Source of the DNA: Jiella endophytica
GTDB taxonomy: Bacteria; Pseudomonadota; Alphaproteobacteria; Rhizobiales; Rhizobiaceae
Direction: 5' to 3'
Assembly: GCF_004519335.1 (NCBI RefSeq)
Contig: NZ_SOZD01000003.1
Coordinates: forward strand, 605,367 to 669,366
Length of the DNA: 64,000 nucleotides
Below are positions 27,314-36,905 of the stretch, in pieces (the stretch's first letter is position 1; each line of letters starts with the position of its first letter). The notes beneath the pieces were generated by a model, which did not search any database, had not been told where the DNA came from, and saw only the letters and a list, made by a program, of their open reading frames with translations. Made by a program: the position numbers and the translations under genes.

Positions 27314-28665
27314 GACGCCTCTTCACAAATGTACCGCCAAGCGTCGACGATATTGGGTGCTACGTGGTCGATTCCGGCCCGCTTCTGGCCGTCGGCCGGC
27401 GGCGCGGCGGTGCTGCTGCCGTTTTCCATGAAGATCGTGGTGGCCCCGACGGCCTTGCCCGCCGCCATGTCAGACATGCGGTCGCCGAGGAAGAAAGACG
27501 CGGAGAGGTCGATATTCAGCTCTTCGGCCGCCCGATGGAGCATGCCCGGCCTTGGCTTGCGGCAGTCGCAGTCGACCTTAAGCTCCGCAACCTCGCCCGC
27601 AAAGCCACGCTCCGGATGGTGCGGGCAGAAATAGACCGCGTCGAGATAGGCGCCCTGCGCGGCCAGCTGCCGCTCGAGCTCGGCATGGACGAGATCGAGA
27701 TCCTCGAAGCCGAAGAAGCCCTTGGCAAGGTCCGGCTGGTTGGTGATCACCACCGACAGGAATTGCGACGCGTTGATCGCATGGACGACCTCGCCGACGC
27801 CGTCGAGAAGTTCCAGCGCCGCCGGCTCGTGGACGCCGTCGATCTCGCGGTTGAGGACACCGTCGCGGTCGAAGAACACCGCCCGCTGGCGGCTGCGCAG
27901 CGAACGCTTTTCGACGAGGCCCGTCGTCACCGCCCGCTCGGCCTTCGCCAGCCTGTCGGGCGTGCCGATGTCCTTGATGTATTCGCTGGTCTTGTAGGCG
28001 TGCAGTTGCTTGCCGCCGCCGACCGCAAGACCGAAGACGTCCCGCCCCCAGTCCCAGAGATCCGCCCCGTCGGGGATCGCGTCGAAGAGCGTCGGGCGCA
28101 TGTAGTAGAGACCGGCATTCACCAGGTTGCGGGCGAGAAGCCCCGGCGGATGCGGCTTGGAGCGAAAGGCGGTGATGCGGCCGGCAAGATCCGTCACCAC
28201 GAGGTCGCTGTCGAAGGGGTGGTCGTTGGGGTGGACGAGCAGTGTCCCGTCGCCGCCATTGGCGCGCCCGGCCTTCACCAGCCGCGCGAGATCGACGTCG
28301 AAGACGGTGTCGCCGTAGAGGAGAACGAACTCGTCGCCGAGCAACTCGACCGCTGCAGCCGTGGCGCGGGCGGTGCCGAGCGGCTCGCTCTCGTGGGAAT
28401 AGGCGATGCTGACGCCGAAGCGGCTGCCGTCGCCGAAATGATCGGCAATGACATTACCGAGATGGCCGGTCAGAAAGACGAGATTGGTGAAACCCTGGTT
28501 GCGCAGCACCGCGACGGTGCGTTCGAGCAGCGGCCGGCCGAGGAACTCGACCATCGGCTTCGGACGATCGGTCAGGCCGAGCCGGACGCCGCGGCCGCCG
28601 AGCAGGATCGCGACAGGAACGTTTCGAGGAACACCGGACATTTCGCTCTCGCGTCGCCTCTGCAT
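27310..28665 (-). CDS. Bifunctional heptose enzyme: nucleotidyltransferase (HddC-like) fused to 1,7-bisphosphate phosphatase (GmhB-like)
   Basis: A 451-residue fusion. Residues about 17-245 are a sugar-phosphate nucleotidyltransferase: AILLGGRGVRLGLTDRPKPMVEFLGRPLLE, then VLLYGDTVFDVD and NAGLYYMRP. Residues about 260-430 are a HAD phosphatase of the GmhB group: FFDRDGVLNRE with the two aspartates at 266 and 268, VITNQP, the zinc site CPHHPE...CDCRKPRPGM, and FLGDRMSDMAAG. Together they would remove the C7 phosphate from the heptose bisphosphate and add GMP to the 1-phosphate. A second start at residue 9 (28641) is possible. Order in the operon (gmhA, this gene, hddA) completes the GDP-D-glycero-D-manno-heptose route. 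Confidence 0.87.
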   Translation of the reverse strand: MQRRRESEMSGVPRNVPVAILLGGRGVRLGLTDRPKPMVEFLGRPLLERTVAVLRNQGFTNLVFLTGHLGNVIADHFGDGSRFGVSIAYSHESEPLGTARATAAAVELLGDEFVLLYGDTVFDVDLARLVKAGRANGGDGTLLVHPNDHPFDSDLVVTDLAGRITAFRSKPHPPGLLARNLVNAGLYYMRPTLFDAIPDGADLWDWGRDVFGLAVGGGKQLHAYKTSEYIKDIGTPDRLAKAERAVTTGLVEKRSLRSRQRAVFFDRDGVLNREIDGVHEPAALELLDGVGEVVHAINASQFLSVVITNQPDLAKGFFGFEDLDLVHAELERQLAAQGAYLDAVYFCPHHPERGFAGEVAELKVDCDCRKPRPGMLHRAAEELNIDLSASFFLGDRMSDMAAGKAVGATTIFMENGSSTAAPPADGQKRAGIDHVAPNIVDAWRYICEEAS

Positions 28666-28709
28666 TTCAGGGCGTCCGCGAACGCGGTCGCCCCAACGAT
28701 CCGCGCAAA

Positions 28710-29324
28710 TCAGCTGCGGCCGTCTCTCTCATTGCCGATCATTTGGACGATTGCGTGGAGGAGCGCCTGATGCGCATCCTCGACCACGCCGTAATTGTCC
28801 ACCGCCACGTGAAGCGGGATGTCGGCCGTCTCCTTCAGGCGCCCGCCGCCGAAGCCCGACAGACCGATGGTCGAGAGACCCTTCTCCTTCGCCGCGACGA
28901 CGGCGCGGATGATGTTCTCGCTCTTGCCCGATGAGGACACCGCGATCAAAACGTCGTTCGGCCGCCCCCTCGCGCTGATCTGCCAGGAGAAGGCGTCCTC
29001 GAAGCCGAAGTCGTTGGCGACGGCGGTGTAGATCGCGACGTTCTCGGTCAGCGACACCGCCAGGACAGGCTTGTGTTCGGGATGGAAGGTGCCCTTGACG
29101 AGATCGCAGACGAGATGGTCGCAGATCGCCGCCGAGCCGCCATTGCCGACGAGATAGACCGTGCCGCCGGTCTCGGCGCAGGTCTTTACCGCAGCGCACG
29201 CACGCGCCAGCATTTCTCCGTCGACTGAGGAAAGGCCCCGCGCCAGCGATTCTGCGTAATCACGCAAGAATCCGGCGGCCGACGTCGCGTCGAAGACCTT
29301 GTTCTGCAATCTTGGATCGAGCAC
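28710..29324 (-). CDS. gmhA: Phosphoheptose isomerase (SIS domain)
   Basis: A 204-residue SIS-domain protein. YLVGNGGSAAICDHLVCDLVKG and VLIAVSSSGKSENIIRAVVAAKEKG are the sugar-phosphate binding elements; EDAHQALLHAIVQMI near the end carries the conserved E-x2-H pair. It isomerises sedoheptulose 7-phosphate to D-glycero-D-manno-heptose 7-phosphate. It starts with GTG (29322-29324) after a tagga-aag site. First gene of the heptose/glycosyltransferase operon. Confidence 0.9.
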   Translation of the reverse strand: MLDPRLQNKVFDATSAAGFLRDYAESLARGLSSVDGEMLARACAAVKTCAETGGTVYLVGNGGSAAICDHLVCDLVKGTFHPEHKPVLAVSLTENVAIYTAVANDFGFEDAFSWQISARGRPNDVLIAVSSSGKSENIIRAVVAAKEKGLSTIGLSGFGGGRLKETADIPLHVAVDNYGVVEDAHQALLHAIVQMIGNERDGRS

Positions 29325-29617
29325 TGCGGGCTTCCTACTTCAAACGAGACAGGCATTCATCGCTATAGCCGAGCGAATAACCGGAGGACAATACGCACTG
29401 TTCGAATTTGTTACGATCGCCCGGCCGGCGAAATCACGGCGCACGTTCCTCTGACGCCCCTAACCCTGCGAAACCATATGACTTTGGGCATTGTGCGGTG
29501 CGAGGCGACTGAGCAATTGATATCCGTCCCGTTGCGCGCTGCAGCATGACTGCAACACCATGAACCGCCCACGCCGTCCGTCCCGCCAGCCGATCGTGGC
29601 AGGAGTGAGGCACAGCT
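29325..29617. other. Intergenic region between gmhA and the lexA promoter
   Basis: About 290 bases without a convincing gene. It should carry the promoter of the minus-strand gmhA operon; a tatag-containing AT-richer patch near 29365-29400 is the likely place. No terminator or repeat seen. Confidence 0.35.
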
Positions 29618-29646
29618 TTGACAAAACCGGCCGGAAGATTCACAAA
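29618..29646 (+). promoter_or_regulatory. lexA promoter (candidate -35 and -10)
   Basis: A perfect ttgaca -35 box at 29618-29623, 17 bases, then cacaaa at 29641-29646 as a poor -10 (3 of 6). The SOS operators directly downstream support its use. Confidence 0.45.
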
Positions 29647-29656
29647 GGGGCTTGCG

Positions 29657-29671
29657 GAACACAACTAGAAC
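29657..29671. promoter_or_regulatory. SOS box (LexA operator)
   Basis: gaac-acaacta-gaac is a perfect match to the alphaproteobacterial LexA site GTTC-N7-GTTC read on the minus strand. It lies 39 bases before the lexA start codon, just downstream of the candidate promoter, so LexA should repress its own gene. Confidence 0.85.
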
Positions 29672-29681
29672 AGATAGGTTT

Positions 29682-29696
29682 GTTCAGGTTTTGTTT
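29682..29696 (+). promoter_or_regulatory. Second, weaker SOS box candidate
   Basis: gttc-aggtttt-gttt matches the direct-repeat LexA site with one mismatch in the second half and begins 10 bases after the first operator ends, in the opposite orientation. Two sites would allow graded autoregulation. Confidence 0.5.
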
Positions 29697-29709
29697 TTAG
29701 AGGTTCCTC

Positions 29710-30489
29710 ATGCTCACGCGCAAACAGCACGACCTTTTGTCGTTCATCCATGAACGGCTGAAGGAGAGCGGCGTGCCCCCCTCCTTCGACGAAATGAAGG
29801 ATGCGCTGGAACTGAGGTCGAAATCCGGCATCCACCGTCTGATCACGGCGCTCGAAGAGCGCGGCTTCATCCGGCGCCTGCCCAACCGGGCGCGGGCACT
29901 CGAGGTATTGAAGCTGCCGGAATCGATGCGTGGCGGGCGCCCGCAGCAGGCCGCTGCCGGCGGTTTCACGCCGAGCGTCATCGACGGCGGCAGTCGCTCT
30001 GCCGCCGCCACACGGCCCGAGCCGTCCGAGCGAGCCGCCACGACGGCACGGCGGCCGACTGCCGTTTCGACCCCGCCCCGGCCGGCGCAGCCGGCTGCTC
30101 GCGACAGCGCGGTCTCGGTGCCCGTCATGGGCCGGATCGCCGCCGGCGTGCCGATTTCGGCTATCCAGACCAACACCCATTCCATTCAGGTGCCGCCCGA
30201 AATGCTCGGCGCGGGCGAACATTTCGCCCTCGACGTCAAGGGCGACTCGATGGTCGAGGCGGGAATCCTCGACGGCGACACCGTGGTGATCCGCAAGATC
30301 GACACGGCGACGCCCGGCGACATCGTCGTGGCGCTGGTCGACGACGAGGAGGCGACGCTGAAGCGCTTTCGCCGCCGCGGCGACACGATCGCCCTGGAGG
30401 CCGCCAATCCGGCCTACGAGACCCGCATCTTCGGGGCCGACCGGGTGAAGGTGCAGGGCCGGCTGGTCGGGCTGATCCGGCGCTACTGA
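29710..30489 (+). CDS. lexA: LexA repressor
   Basis: The SOS response repressor, 259 residues. A winged-helix DNA-binding N-terminus ([47 protein letters not shown]) is followed by a long Pro/Ala/Arg-rich linker (about residues 75-135) and the S24-type autoprotease: cleavage site Ala145-Gly146 in GRIAAGVP, nucleophile Ser180 in GDSMVEAGI and general base Lys218 in EATLKRF. RecA filaments trigger self-cleavage after DNA damage. It is longer than usual (alphaproteobacterial LexA is commonly about 230-240), and the extra length is all in the linker. Two operators lie upstream. comEC is convergent and ends 88 bases away, a conserved rhizobial arrangement. Confidence 0.96.
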   Translation: MLTRKQHDLLSFIHERLKESGVPPSFDEMKDALELRSKSGIHRLITALEERGFIRRLPNRARALEVLKLPESMRGGRPQQAAAGGFTPSVIDGGSRSAAATRPEPSERAATTARRPTAVSTPPRPAQPAARDSAVSVPVMGRIAAGVPISAIQTNTHSIQVPPEMLGAGEHFALDVKGDSMVEAGILDGDTVVIRKIDTATPGDIVVALVDDEEATLKRFRRRGDTIALEAANPAYETRIFGADRVKVQGRLVGLIRRY

Positions 30490-30576
30490 CCGCCGGGCCC
30501 GGCCTGCCCTCGAGGGTCGCCAGAGGGTGAGCCTGCCGGAGTTTCGGCTTGGACCGCCGCTTGTCCGGCGGCGGGG

Positions 30577-33186
30577 TCATTTCGGCGAAGCGGCGAAGCC
30601 TTGGCTGCGGCGTCGCCCTTTTTCGGCATGGCCGGGGTTCTCGGCAGGTTTTCGCCAATATTCCGGCCAGGGCGCCAGCCTGTGCCGGTTCCAGGCCTGC
30701 CGATCGGCGGCGACGGAGGGAACCGCGACCGCCCGGCCGGTGTCGCCGTCGCGCAGGATTGCCAGGGAGCCGGTGCGGCGCAGGGTCCGAAGCGTGACGA
30801 GCAGGGCGCCGGACTGGCATTCTGTAAGACGGATCGCGCGGGCGACGATCGCGACATCGCCGCCGTCGCAGGCCTCGCCGGTCCGCTCGTAGTCGCTGGT
30901 CCAGACGATGCGCAGTCCGTCGCGGGTTTCGAAGCGGCAGAAGTCCGTGTCGCAAGCGGGCACGATGCGCCGGAGCTGGCCCGCGCCAGAAATTTCGGCA
31001 GACACGGGCGACCGGCCGCCGGCGGCCGATGTCGCGCGGCGAGGCTCGCTCTCGCTCGGGCCGGCCGCCTCGTCGGCCCCGGGCAGTCTCGGCTCGGCTT
31101 GCGAGCGGTCTGCGCGGGACAGGTCGCCGGCAGCAGCACCTTCGGAGGGCTCGCCAGCGGCATCGGGCGCTGGCGCGCCGTCAGGCGTCAGCGGAACGTT
31201 CGGCGCCAGCGGGCTGACGGGTAGCATCAGGTCGACGCCGGTGCTGCGCTCCCACTGGTCGGTGACGAAGCGCTTCGGCCGCTCGCCGAGAAGCGCGAGG
31301 GTGCCGTCGCCGGCGAAGGCGGCGATGGTCTTGCCGTCCTCGTAGACGAGCAGTTGCGGCATCGCGCCGGTATCGCGGATGGCGAGGAGGCCGGCGAGCG
31401 CCAGGGGCGCCGCGATCCAGCGAAACTGGCTGGCGAAGTAAGCGACGGCGAGCAGCGCTGCGGCAAGAAGCACGACGCCGCTGCCGGCGATCGGCCCGGT
31501 GCCGCGGTCTGGCAGCAGTTCGTAGAGCCGCTCGGAGATGAGGAGGACGAGATCGAGTGCCCATCCCATCAACCGGAAGCACCAGGCGTCGAGCCCGAAG
31601 GGCATCAGGAGCGAGCCGATCAAGCCGAGTGGCATGATGATCAGGGTGAAGAGCGGCAGGGTGAGAACGTTGGCGACAAGGCCGAAGGGCGCGACGCGGT
31701 GAAAGTGATAGGCCGCGAATGGCGCCGTCGCGGTGCCGGCGATGATCGAGCTTGCGACGATGCCGAGGATGGTCGCGCCGACGAGCCGCGCCGCTTGTTG
31801 GAAGAGCGGCCGGTCGGCCCGCTGCGGCCTGCCTCCCCGCCACCTTGCGAATGCGCCGTAGCCGGCGACGAGGGCGAGCGTCGCGGCAAAGCTCATCTGG
31901 AAGCTCGCCGTCGTCACCGCGTGAGGCGAGACGGCCACGACGACGAGGGCGGCGATCGAGACGTTGCGAAGGGTGATGGCCGGCCGGTCGGCGATGACTG
32001 CGGCGAGCATCACCGCCAGCATGACGAAGGCGCGCTCCGTGGCGACGTTGCTGCCCGAGAGGAAAAGATAGAGCGCTGCAACGAGGAGAGCCGCCAATGC
32101 GGCGATCTTCTTCACCGGATAGTTCAGCGCCAGCGCCGGAAAGAGGGCGAGGCAGCCGCGCAGGAGCAGGAGGGCCGAGCCCGCGACGATGGCAAGATGT
32201 AGGCCCGAGATCGACAGGACATGGGCGAGACCGACGCCGCGCAGCCAGGTTTCCGCATCGTCGGAGATGCCGGCGCGCTCGCCGGTGACGAGCGCCGCGG
32301 CGATGGCCCCGGCCTCGCCGCCGCCGGCCGCCTCGGTGATGCGCGCCGTCATCGCCGTGCGGATGCGTTCAAGACCGATCGCCAGACGGCCGGAGAGGTT
32401 TGGCAAGGGAGGCGGCGTCAGGCCTTCGGTGGGGGCTTCGTCCGGGGCTCCCAGCGCGAAGCCGAGGGCTCCGACGCCGTCGAAATAGGGCTGATAGGCA
32501 AAGTCGTGGCTGCCGGGCGCCGCCGGACCGGAGGGCGGGCCAAGCCGCACGAGGCCGTAGAAGGGATCGCCCGGCGCCCTCTCGTCGTGCCGCGCGCTGA
32601 CGAGGATGCGCGCCCGCTGCGGCGGCCGGGAAAGCACCGGCCGCGTCGTACCGGTGATCGCGACGAGATAGCGCATGCGGCCCTTCTCGTCGCGCGAGGC
32701 GCCGATCACCGTGCCGGCGATGCGGGTCGTCGCGGTGCCGGAGATGATGGTCGTGCCGGTCGTCTCGGCCTCGCCTGTCGCAAGAAGCGCGCCGCACAGG
32801 ACGCCGGCAAGGCCGAAGAGCGCGGCGCGCAGGGGCGGCAGCGCAGCGGCACGAAGGCCAAGCAGCGTCAGCAGCGCGGCGGCGACAAGGGTCGCGATGA
32901 GATCCGGGCGCCAGTCGACGGCGAACACCGCCGCGGCGCCGGCGATCAGCGAGACCGGTAGGACATGGAAGCCGGAGCGGCGGGCCGTCTCGACTTCGAC
33001 TTGCCGGGCAAACCAGCGCCGCGCCCGCTCGGGCCAGGCCGCCGCCTCGGCAAAGCCATCGTCGAGGTCGTCGTCCTGCCGGTAGGCCCGGCCATTTCCC
33101 GGGCCGCGCAGCCGCGCGACGAAGCGGCCGAACTCGGCCTTTCGCAATGGTCTTGCCCGGTCCTGGCCTTCCGGCATCCGCGGCAA
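30577..33186 (-). CDS. comEC: ComEC/Rec2 family competence/DNA-uptake membrane protein
   Basis: A polytopic inner-membrane protein of up to 869 residues. It has an N-terminal hydrophobic pair, a soluble OB-like region (IAGTVIGASRDEKGRMRYLVAITGT), and the competence domain (GLGHVL-type VGLAHVLSISGLHLAIVAGSALLLL, FLSGSNVATERAFVMLAVML, YHFHRVAPFGLVANVLTLPLFTLIIMPLGLIGSLL). In competent bacteria ComEC forms the channel for single-stranded DNA. The C-terminal third is Ala/Pro/Glu-rich and ends with PACDTDFCRFETRDGLRIVWTSDYERTGEACDGGDVAIVAR, the remnant of the metallo-beta-lactamase region typical of alphaproteobacterial forms. TTG at 33186 or ATG at 33177 are possible starts. Confidence 0.9.
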   Translation of the reverse strand: MPRMPEGQDRARPLRKAEFGRFVARLRGPGNGRAYRQDDDLDDGFAEAAAWPERARRWFARQVEVETARRSGFHVLPVSLIAGAAAVFAVDWRPDLIATLVAAALLTLLGLRAAALPPLRAALFGLAGVLCGALLATGEAETTGTTIISGTATTRIAGTVIGASRDEKGRMRYLVAITGTTRPVLSRPPQRARILVSARHDERAPGDPFYGLVRLGPPSGPAAPGSHDFAYQPYFDGVGALGFALGAPDEAPTEGLTPPPLPNLSGRLAIGLERIRTAMTARITEAAGGGEAGAIAAALVTGERAGISDDAETWLRGVGLAHVLSISGLHLAIVAGSALLLLRGCLALFPALALNYPVKKIAALAALLVAALYLFLSGSNVATERAFVMLAVMLAAVIADRPAITLRNVSIAALVVVAVSPHAVTTASFQMSFAATLALVAGYGAFARWRGGRPQRADRPLFQQAARLVGATILGIVASSIIAGTATAPFAAYHFHRVAPFGLVANVLTLPLFTLIIMPLGLIGSLLMPFGLDAWCFRLMGWALDLVLLISERLYELLPDRGTGPIAGSGVVLLAAALLAVAYFASQFRWIAAPLALAGLLAIRDTGAMPQLLVYEDGKTIAAFAGDGTLALLGERPKRFVTDQWERSTGVDLMLPVSPLAPNVPLTPDGAPAPDAAGEPSEGAAAGDLSRADRSQAEPRLPGADEAAGPSESEPRRATSAAGGRSPVSAEISGAGQLRRIVPACDTDFCRFETRDGLRIVWTSDYERTGEACDGGDVAIVARAIRLTECQSGALLVTLRTLRRTGSLAILRDGDTGRAVAVPSVAADRQAWNRHRLAPWPEYWRKPAENPGHAEKGRRRSQGFAASPK

Positions 33187-33298
33187 CTGACCCCGCGCCT
33201 CCGCTTGCCTCTCGGTCCGCCTATGCTACACAGCCGGCGAGCGAAAGCGACGGTTTCTTCGCCGCGCATCGCAACCAATCGAACAGACCGGAGCCATA

Positions 33299-34720
33299 AT
33301 GGCGGACACCGTCGTCACCCGCTTTGCCCCCTCGCCGACCGGCTTCCTGCATATCGGCGGCGCCCGCACGGCGCTGTTCAACTGGCTCTATGCCCGGGCC
33401 CGCGGCGGCAAGATGCTGCTGAGAATCGAGGACACCGACCGCGCCCGCTCCACCGAGGAGGCCGTCCAGGCGATCATCGACGGTCTCGACTGGCTCGGCC
33501 TTTCGGCCGACGAACCGCCGGTGTCGCAGTTTCAGCGGGCCGAGCGCCATCGCCAGGTCGTCGAGGAGATGCTGGCCAAGGGCGCGGCCTATCGCTGCTA
33601 TGCCTCGCAGGCCGAACTCGACGAGATGCGCGAGACGGCGAAGGCCGAAAAGCGCCCGCCGCGCTATGACGGCCGCTGGCGCGACCGCGACCCTTCCGAA
33701 GCGCCCGCCGGGGTTGCGCCGGTCATCCGCCTGCGCGCGCCGCTCGAAGGCGAGACCGTGGTGGAGGATGAGGTTCAGGGAACAGTGCGTTTCCCAAACA
33801 AGGACCTCGACGATTTCGTGCTGCTGCGCTCGGACGGCTCGCCCACCTATATGCTCGCGGTCGTTGTGGACGATCACGACATGGGCGTCACCCACATCAT
33901 CCGCGGCGACGATCACCTGACCAATGCCGGCCGCCAGACGCTGATCTACCGGGCGATGGGCTGGGATGTGCCGGTGATGGCGCATATCCCGCTGATCCAC
34001 GGGCCCGACGGCGCCAAGCTGTCGAAGCGCCACGGCGCCCTCGGCGTCGATGCCTACCGGGCGATGGGCTATCTGCCGGTGGCGCTCAGGAACTATCTCG
34101 TGCGTCTCGGCTGGGCCCATGGCGACGAGGAGATCATCCCGACCGAGAAGATGATCGAGTGGTTCGACCTGCCGCAGATCAACAAGGGCGCCGCCCGCTT
34201 CGACTTCAAGAAGCTCGAGGCGATCAACGGTCACTGGATCCGCGCCAGCACCGACGCCGACCTCGTCGACGCACTGATGGCGAGCCGCGACATCCTGCCG
34301 AATGGCGGGATCCTGAAGCAGGCCGACGAGGCGACCACGCGGGAGAGGCTCGCCGAGGCGATGCCGGGCCTGAAGGATCGGGCAAAGACGCTGGTCGAGC
34401 TCGCCGATGGCGCCGCCTTCCTCTTCGCGGCGCGCCCGCTGGCGATGGAAGAGAAGGCCGAAGCCATTCTGGCGGACGGCGGCCGACAGGTGGTCGCCGA
34501 TCTGCTGCCGCTTTTCCAGGCAGTCGAGCCGTGGAGCGCCGAGGCCCTCGAAGCCATTGTGCGGGACTATGCCGAAACGGCAGGAATCAAGCTCGGCAAG
34601 GCGGCGCAGCCGCTCCGCGCGGCCCTTACCGGCCGCACCACTTCGCCGGGTGTCTTCGACGTTCTCGCGGTTCTCGGCAAATCGGAATCGCTTGCCCGGC
34701 TTTCCGATCAGACCGGCTGA
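33299..34720 (+). CDS. gltX: Glutamate--tRNA ligase
   Basis: Class I aminoacyl-tRNA synthetase that charges tRNA-Glu, 473 residues. The HIGH-type motif is H18-I-G-G21 in [24 protein letters not shown], and the KMSKS motif appears as KLSKR (240-244) in [11 protein letters not shown] cggag site lies 7 bases before the ATG. It is divergent from comEC with a 112-base intergenic region holding both promoters. Alphaproteobacteria often have two gltX copies, one charging tRNA-Gln for later amidation; which one this is cannot be told here. Confidence 0.95.
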   Translation: MADTVVTRFAPSPTGFLHIGGARTALFNWLYARARGGKMLLRIEDTDRARSTEEAVQAIIDGLDWLGLSADEPPVSQFQRAERHRQVVEEMLAKGAAYRCYASQAELDEMRETAKAEKRPPRYDGRWRDRDPSEAPAGVAPVIRLRAPLEGETVVEDEVQGTVRFPNKDLDDFVLLRSDGSPTYMLAVVVDDHDMGVTHIIRGDDHLTNAGRQTLIYRAMGWDVPVMAHIPLIHGPDGAKLSKRHGALGVDAYRAMGYLPVALRNYLVRLGWAHGDEEIIPTEKMIEWFDLPQINKGAARFDFKKLEAINGHWIRASTDADLVDALMASRDILPNGGILKQADEATTRERLAEAMPGLKDRAKTLVELADGAAFLFAARPLAMEEKAEAILADGGRQVVADLLPLFQAVEPWSAEALEAIVRDYAETAGIKLGKAAQPLRAALTGRTTSPGVFDVLAVLGKSESLARLSDQTG

Positions 34721-34735
34721 TCCCGCCGCGTCATA

Positions 34736-34764
34736 TTGCGCCGCAGCAGGCTTGGGAGCATAAC
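34736..34764 (+). promoter_or_regulatory. Candidate gltA promoter
   Basis: ttgcgc (34736-34741), a 17-base spacer and cataac (34759-34764). The transcript would have about 90 leader bases, which include short hairpins (gcgct-gcga-aagcgc near 34814-34828). Only moderate matches to consensus. Confidence 0.35.
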
Positions 34765-34859
34765 TTGTCGTGCTCCAGCCTTTGGAGTAGGCAGATGGTG
34801 GCTGAAACGTGTGCGCTGCGAAAGCGCGTCCGTAGCCGCGATTCATGAAAGGACGACGC

Positions 34860-36152
34860 ATGACAGAACAGTCGGCGAAACTCAATTTCGGATCGACGAA
34901 TGCCGGTCTGGCAATGCGGAGCGGCACACTCGGCCCCGACGTGATCGACGTCACCACGCTCTACAAGCAGGGCGGCGTCTTCACCTACGATCCCGGGTTT
35001 TCCTCGACGGCGTCTTGCGAATCGAAGATCACCTACATCGACGGTGACGAAGGCATCCTGCTCCACCGCGGCTACCCGATCGACCAGCTGGCCGAGAAGG
35101 GCGACTATCTCGAGACCTGCTACCTGCTGCTTTACGGCGAGCTGCCGACCCCGCGGGAAAAGGAAGATTTCGTCTACCGCGTCACGCGGCACACGATGAT
35201 CCACGAGCAGATGAGCCGCTTCTTCACCGGCTTCCGCCGTGACGCCCACCCGATGGCGGTGATGTGCGGCTCGGTCGGCGCGCTCTCGGCCTTCTATCAC
35301 GACTCTACCGACATCGCCGATCCGCACCAGCGGATGGTGGCGAGCCTGCGGATGGTCGCCAAGATGCCGACCATCGCCGCGATGGCCTACAAGTATCACA
35401 TCGGCCAGCCCTTCGTTTATCCGCGCAACGACCTCTCCTACGCGGAAAACTTCCTGCATATGTGCTTCGCCGTGCCCTGCGAGCCCTACCGGATCAACCC
35501 GGTGCTCGCCCGTGCGATGGACCGGATCTTCATCCTCCACGCCGATCACGAGCAGAACGCCTCGACCTCGACGGTCCGGCTCGCCGGGTCGTCGGGCGCC
35601 AATCCGTTCGCCTGCGTCGCGGCGGGCATCGCCTGCCTCTGGGGCCCGGCCCATGGCGGCGCCAACGAGGCGGCGCTGAACATGCTGATGGAGATCGGCT
35701 CGAAGGACCGCATCCCGGAATTCATCGCACGCGCCAAGGACAAGAACGATCCGTTCCGCCTGATGGGCTTCGGCCACCGGGTCTACAAGAACTACGATCC
35801 GCGCGCCAAGATCATGCAGCAGACCTGCCACGAGGTGCTCGACGAGCTCGGCATCAAGGACGATCCGCTGTTGGAAGTGGCGATGGAACTCGAGCGCATC
35901 GCGCTGACCGACGAGTACTTCATCGAGAAGAAGCTCTATCCCAACGTCGACTTCTATTCCGGCATCACGCTGAAGGCGCTCGGCTTCCCGACCACGATGT
36001 TCACGGTGCTGTTCGCCGTGGCGCGCACCGTCGGCTGGATCGCCCAGTGGAAGGAGATGATCGAGGATCCGCATCAGCGCATCGGCCGTCCGCGCCAGCT
36101 CTACACCGGCGCCCCGATGCGCGACTATCTGGCGGCCGACGAGCGCGGCTGA
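34860..36152 (+). CDS. gltA: Citrate synthase
   Basis: Type II (hexameric) citrate synthase, 430 residues, condensing acetyl-CoA and oxaloacetate at the entry of the TCA cycle. Diagnostic blocks include [23 protein letters not shown], the catalytic His region [55 protein letters not shown] and [28 protein letters not shown] with the active-site Asp. The start is ATG 34860, preceded by aaaggacg; an in-frame ATG 15 bases earlier (34845) is less well placed. A terminator stem follows at 36191. Confidence 0.96.
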   Translation: MTEQSAKLNFGSTNAGLAMRSGTLGPDVIDVTTLYKQGGVFTYDPGFSSTASCESKITYIDGDEGILLHRGYPIDQLAEKGDYLETCYLLLYGELPTPREKEDFVYRVTRHTMIHEQMSRFFTGFRRDAHPMAVMCGSVGALSAFYHDSTDIADPHQRMVASLRMVAKMPTIAAMAYKYHIGQPFVYPRNDLSYAENFLHMCFAVPCEPYRINPVLARAMDRIFILHADHEQNASTSTVRLAGSSGANPFACVAAGIACLWGPAHGGANEAALNMLMEIGSKDRIPEFIARAKDKNDPFRLMGFGHRVYKNYDPRAKIMQQTCHEVLDELGIKDDPLLEVAMELERIALTDEYFIEKKLYPNVDFYSGITLKALGFPTTMFTVLFAVARTVGWIAQWKEMIEDPHQRIGRPRQLYTGAPMRDYLAADERG

Positions 36153-36190
36153 GCCCCGCCGCCGATCCGGATTTTTCGTCATGACAGCAA

Positions 36191-36216
36191 AAGGCCCCGC
36201 CACTCGGCGGGGCCTT
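36191..36216. terminator. Terminator after gltA
   Basis: aaggccccgcc / ggcggggcctt, an 11-base perfect stem with a 4-base loop (actc). A-residues precede it, but only two T residues follow on the plus strand, so termination may be partial. Confidence 0.65.
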
Positions 36217-36275
36217 GCGCTATCTGGCACTGGAAGACGACGCCAAAGCGCCGCGAAACGAGGGAGGGACGACGA

Positions 36276-36893
36276 ATGAAAATCTGGGGCAGGGACAATT
36301 CCGCCAATGTCCGCAAGGTGGTCTGGTGCGCCGAGGAACTCGGCCTCGACTACCAGCGGGTCGATGCCGGCGGCGCCTTCGGCATCGTCGACACGCCGGA
36401 CTATCTGGCGCTGAATCCCAATGGCCGCGTGCCGACGCTTCAGGACGGCGGGCTGACCTTGTGGGAATCGAACGCCATCGTCCGCTACCTCGCCCGCAGA
36501 TACGGTAGCGCGCCCTTCGCGCCAGAGGATCCGGGGCTGTTCGCCGCGGCCGACAAGTGGATGGACTGGACCTCCTTCACCTTGGGCGGGCCGTTCCGCG
36601 ACGTCTTCTGGAACACCGTGCGGATGACGCCCGAGACCCGCGACAATGATGCCGTCGCCAGGAGCCTCGAGGCCTGCGGCAAGCTGCTCGACATTCCCGA
36701 GGCCGAGCTTGGGGCCAAACCCTATCTCTCCGGCGAGGATCTCGGCATCGGCGACATTCCGCTCGGCTGTATCGCCTATGCCTGGTTCGAGATGCCGATC
36801 GCCCGACCGGACCATCCCAACCTCTTTGCCTGGTACGGGCGGCTGAAACAGCGTGCGGCCTATCGCAAGGGCGTGATGACGCCGCTGACCTGA
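36276..36893 (+). CDS. Glutathione S-transferase family protein
   Basis: A 205-residue cytosolic GST. Thioredoxin-like N-terminus MKIWGRDNSANVRKVVWCAEELGLDYQRVDAGGAFG with Ser9 in the usual catalytic position, ALNPNGRVPTLQDGGLTLWESNAIVRYLA (the cis-Pro and glutathione-binding ES pair), and the C-terminal GEDLGIGDIPLGCIAYAW N-capping box. It conjugates or reduces electrophiles with glutathione, or serves as a dehalogenase/isomerase; substrate unknown. It is followed by the sugar isomerase gene after 12 bases, probably one transcript. Confidence 0.9.
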   Translation: MKIWGRDNSANVRKVVWCAEELGLDYQRVDAGGAFGIVDTPDYLALNPNGRVPTLQDGGLTLWESNAIVRYLARRYGSAPFAPEDPGLFAAADKWMDWTSFTLGGPFRDVFWNTVRMTPETRDNDAVARSLEACGKLLDIPEAELGAKPYLSGEDLGIGDIPLGCIAYAWFEMPIARPDHPNLFAWYGRLKQRAAYRKGVMTPLT

Positions 36894-36905
36894 GGAGGAT
36901 CGAAG

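Noticed and set aside
27364..28770. Long open frame opposite the heptose fusion gene (468 codons)
   Set aside because: It is antisense to a gene with clear enzymatic motifs, lacks any recognisable domain, and is rich in Arg/Ala typical of GC-rich shadow frames.
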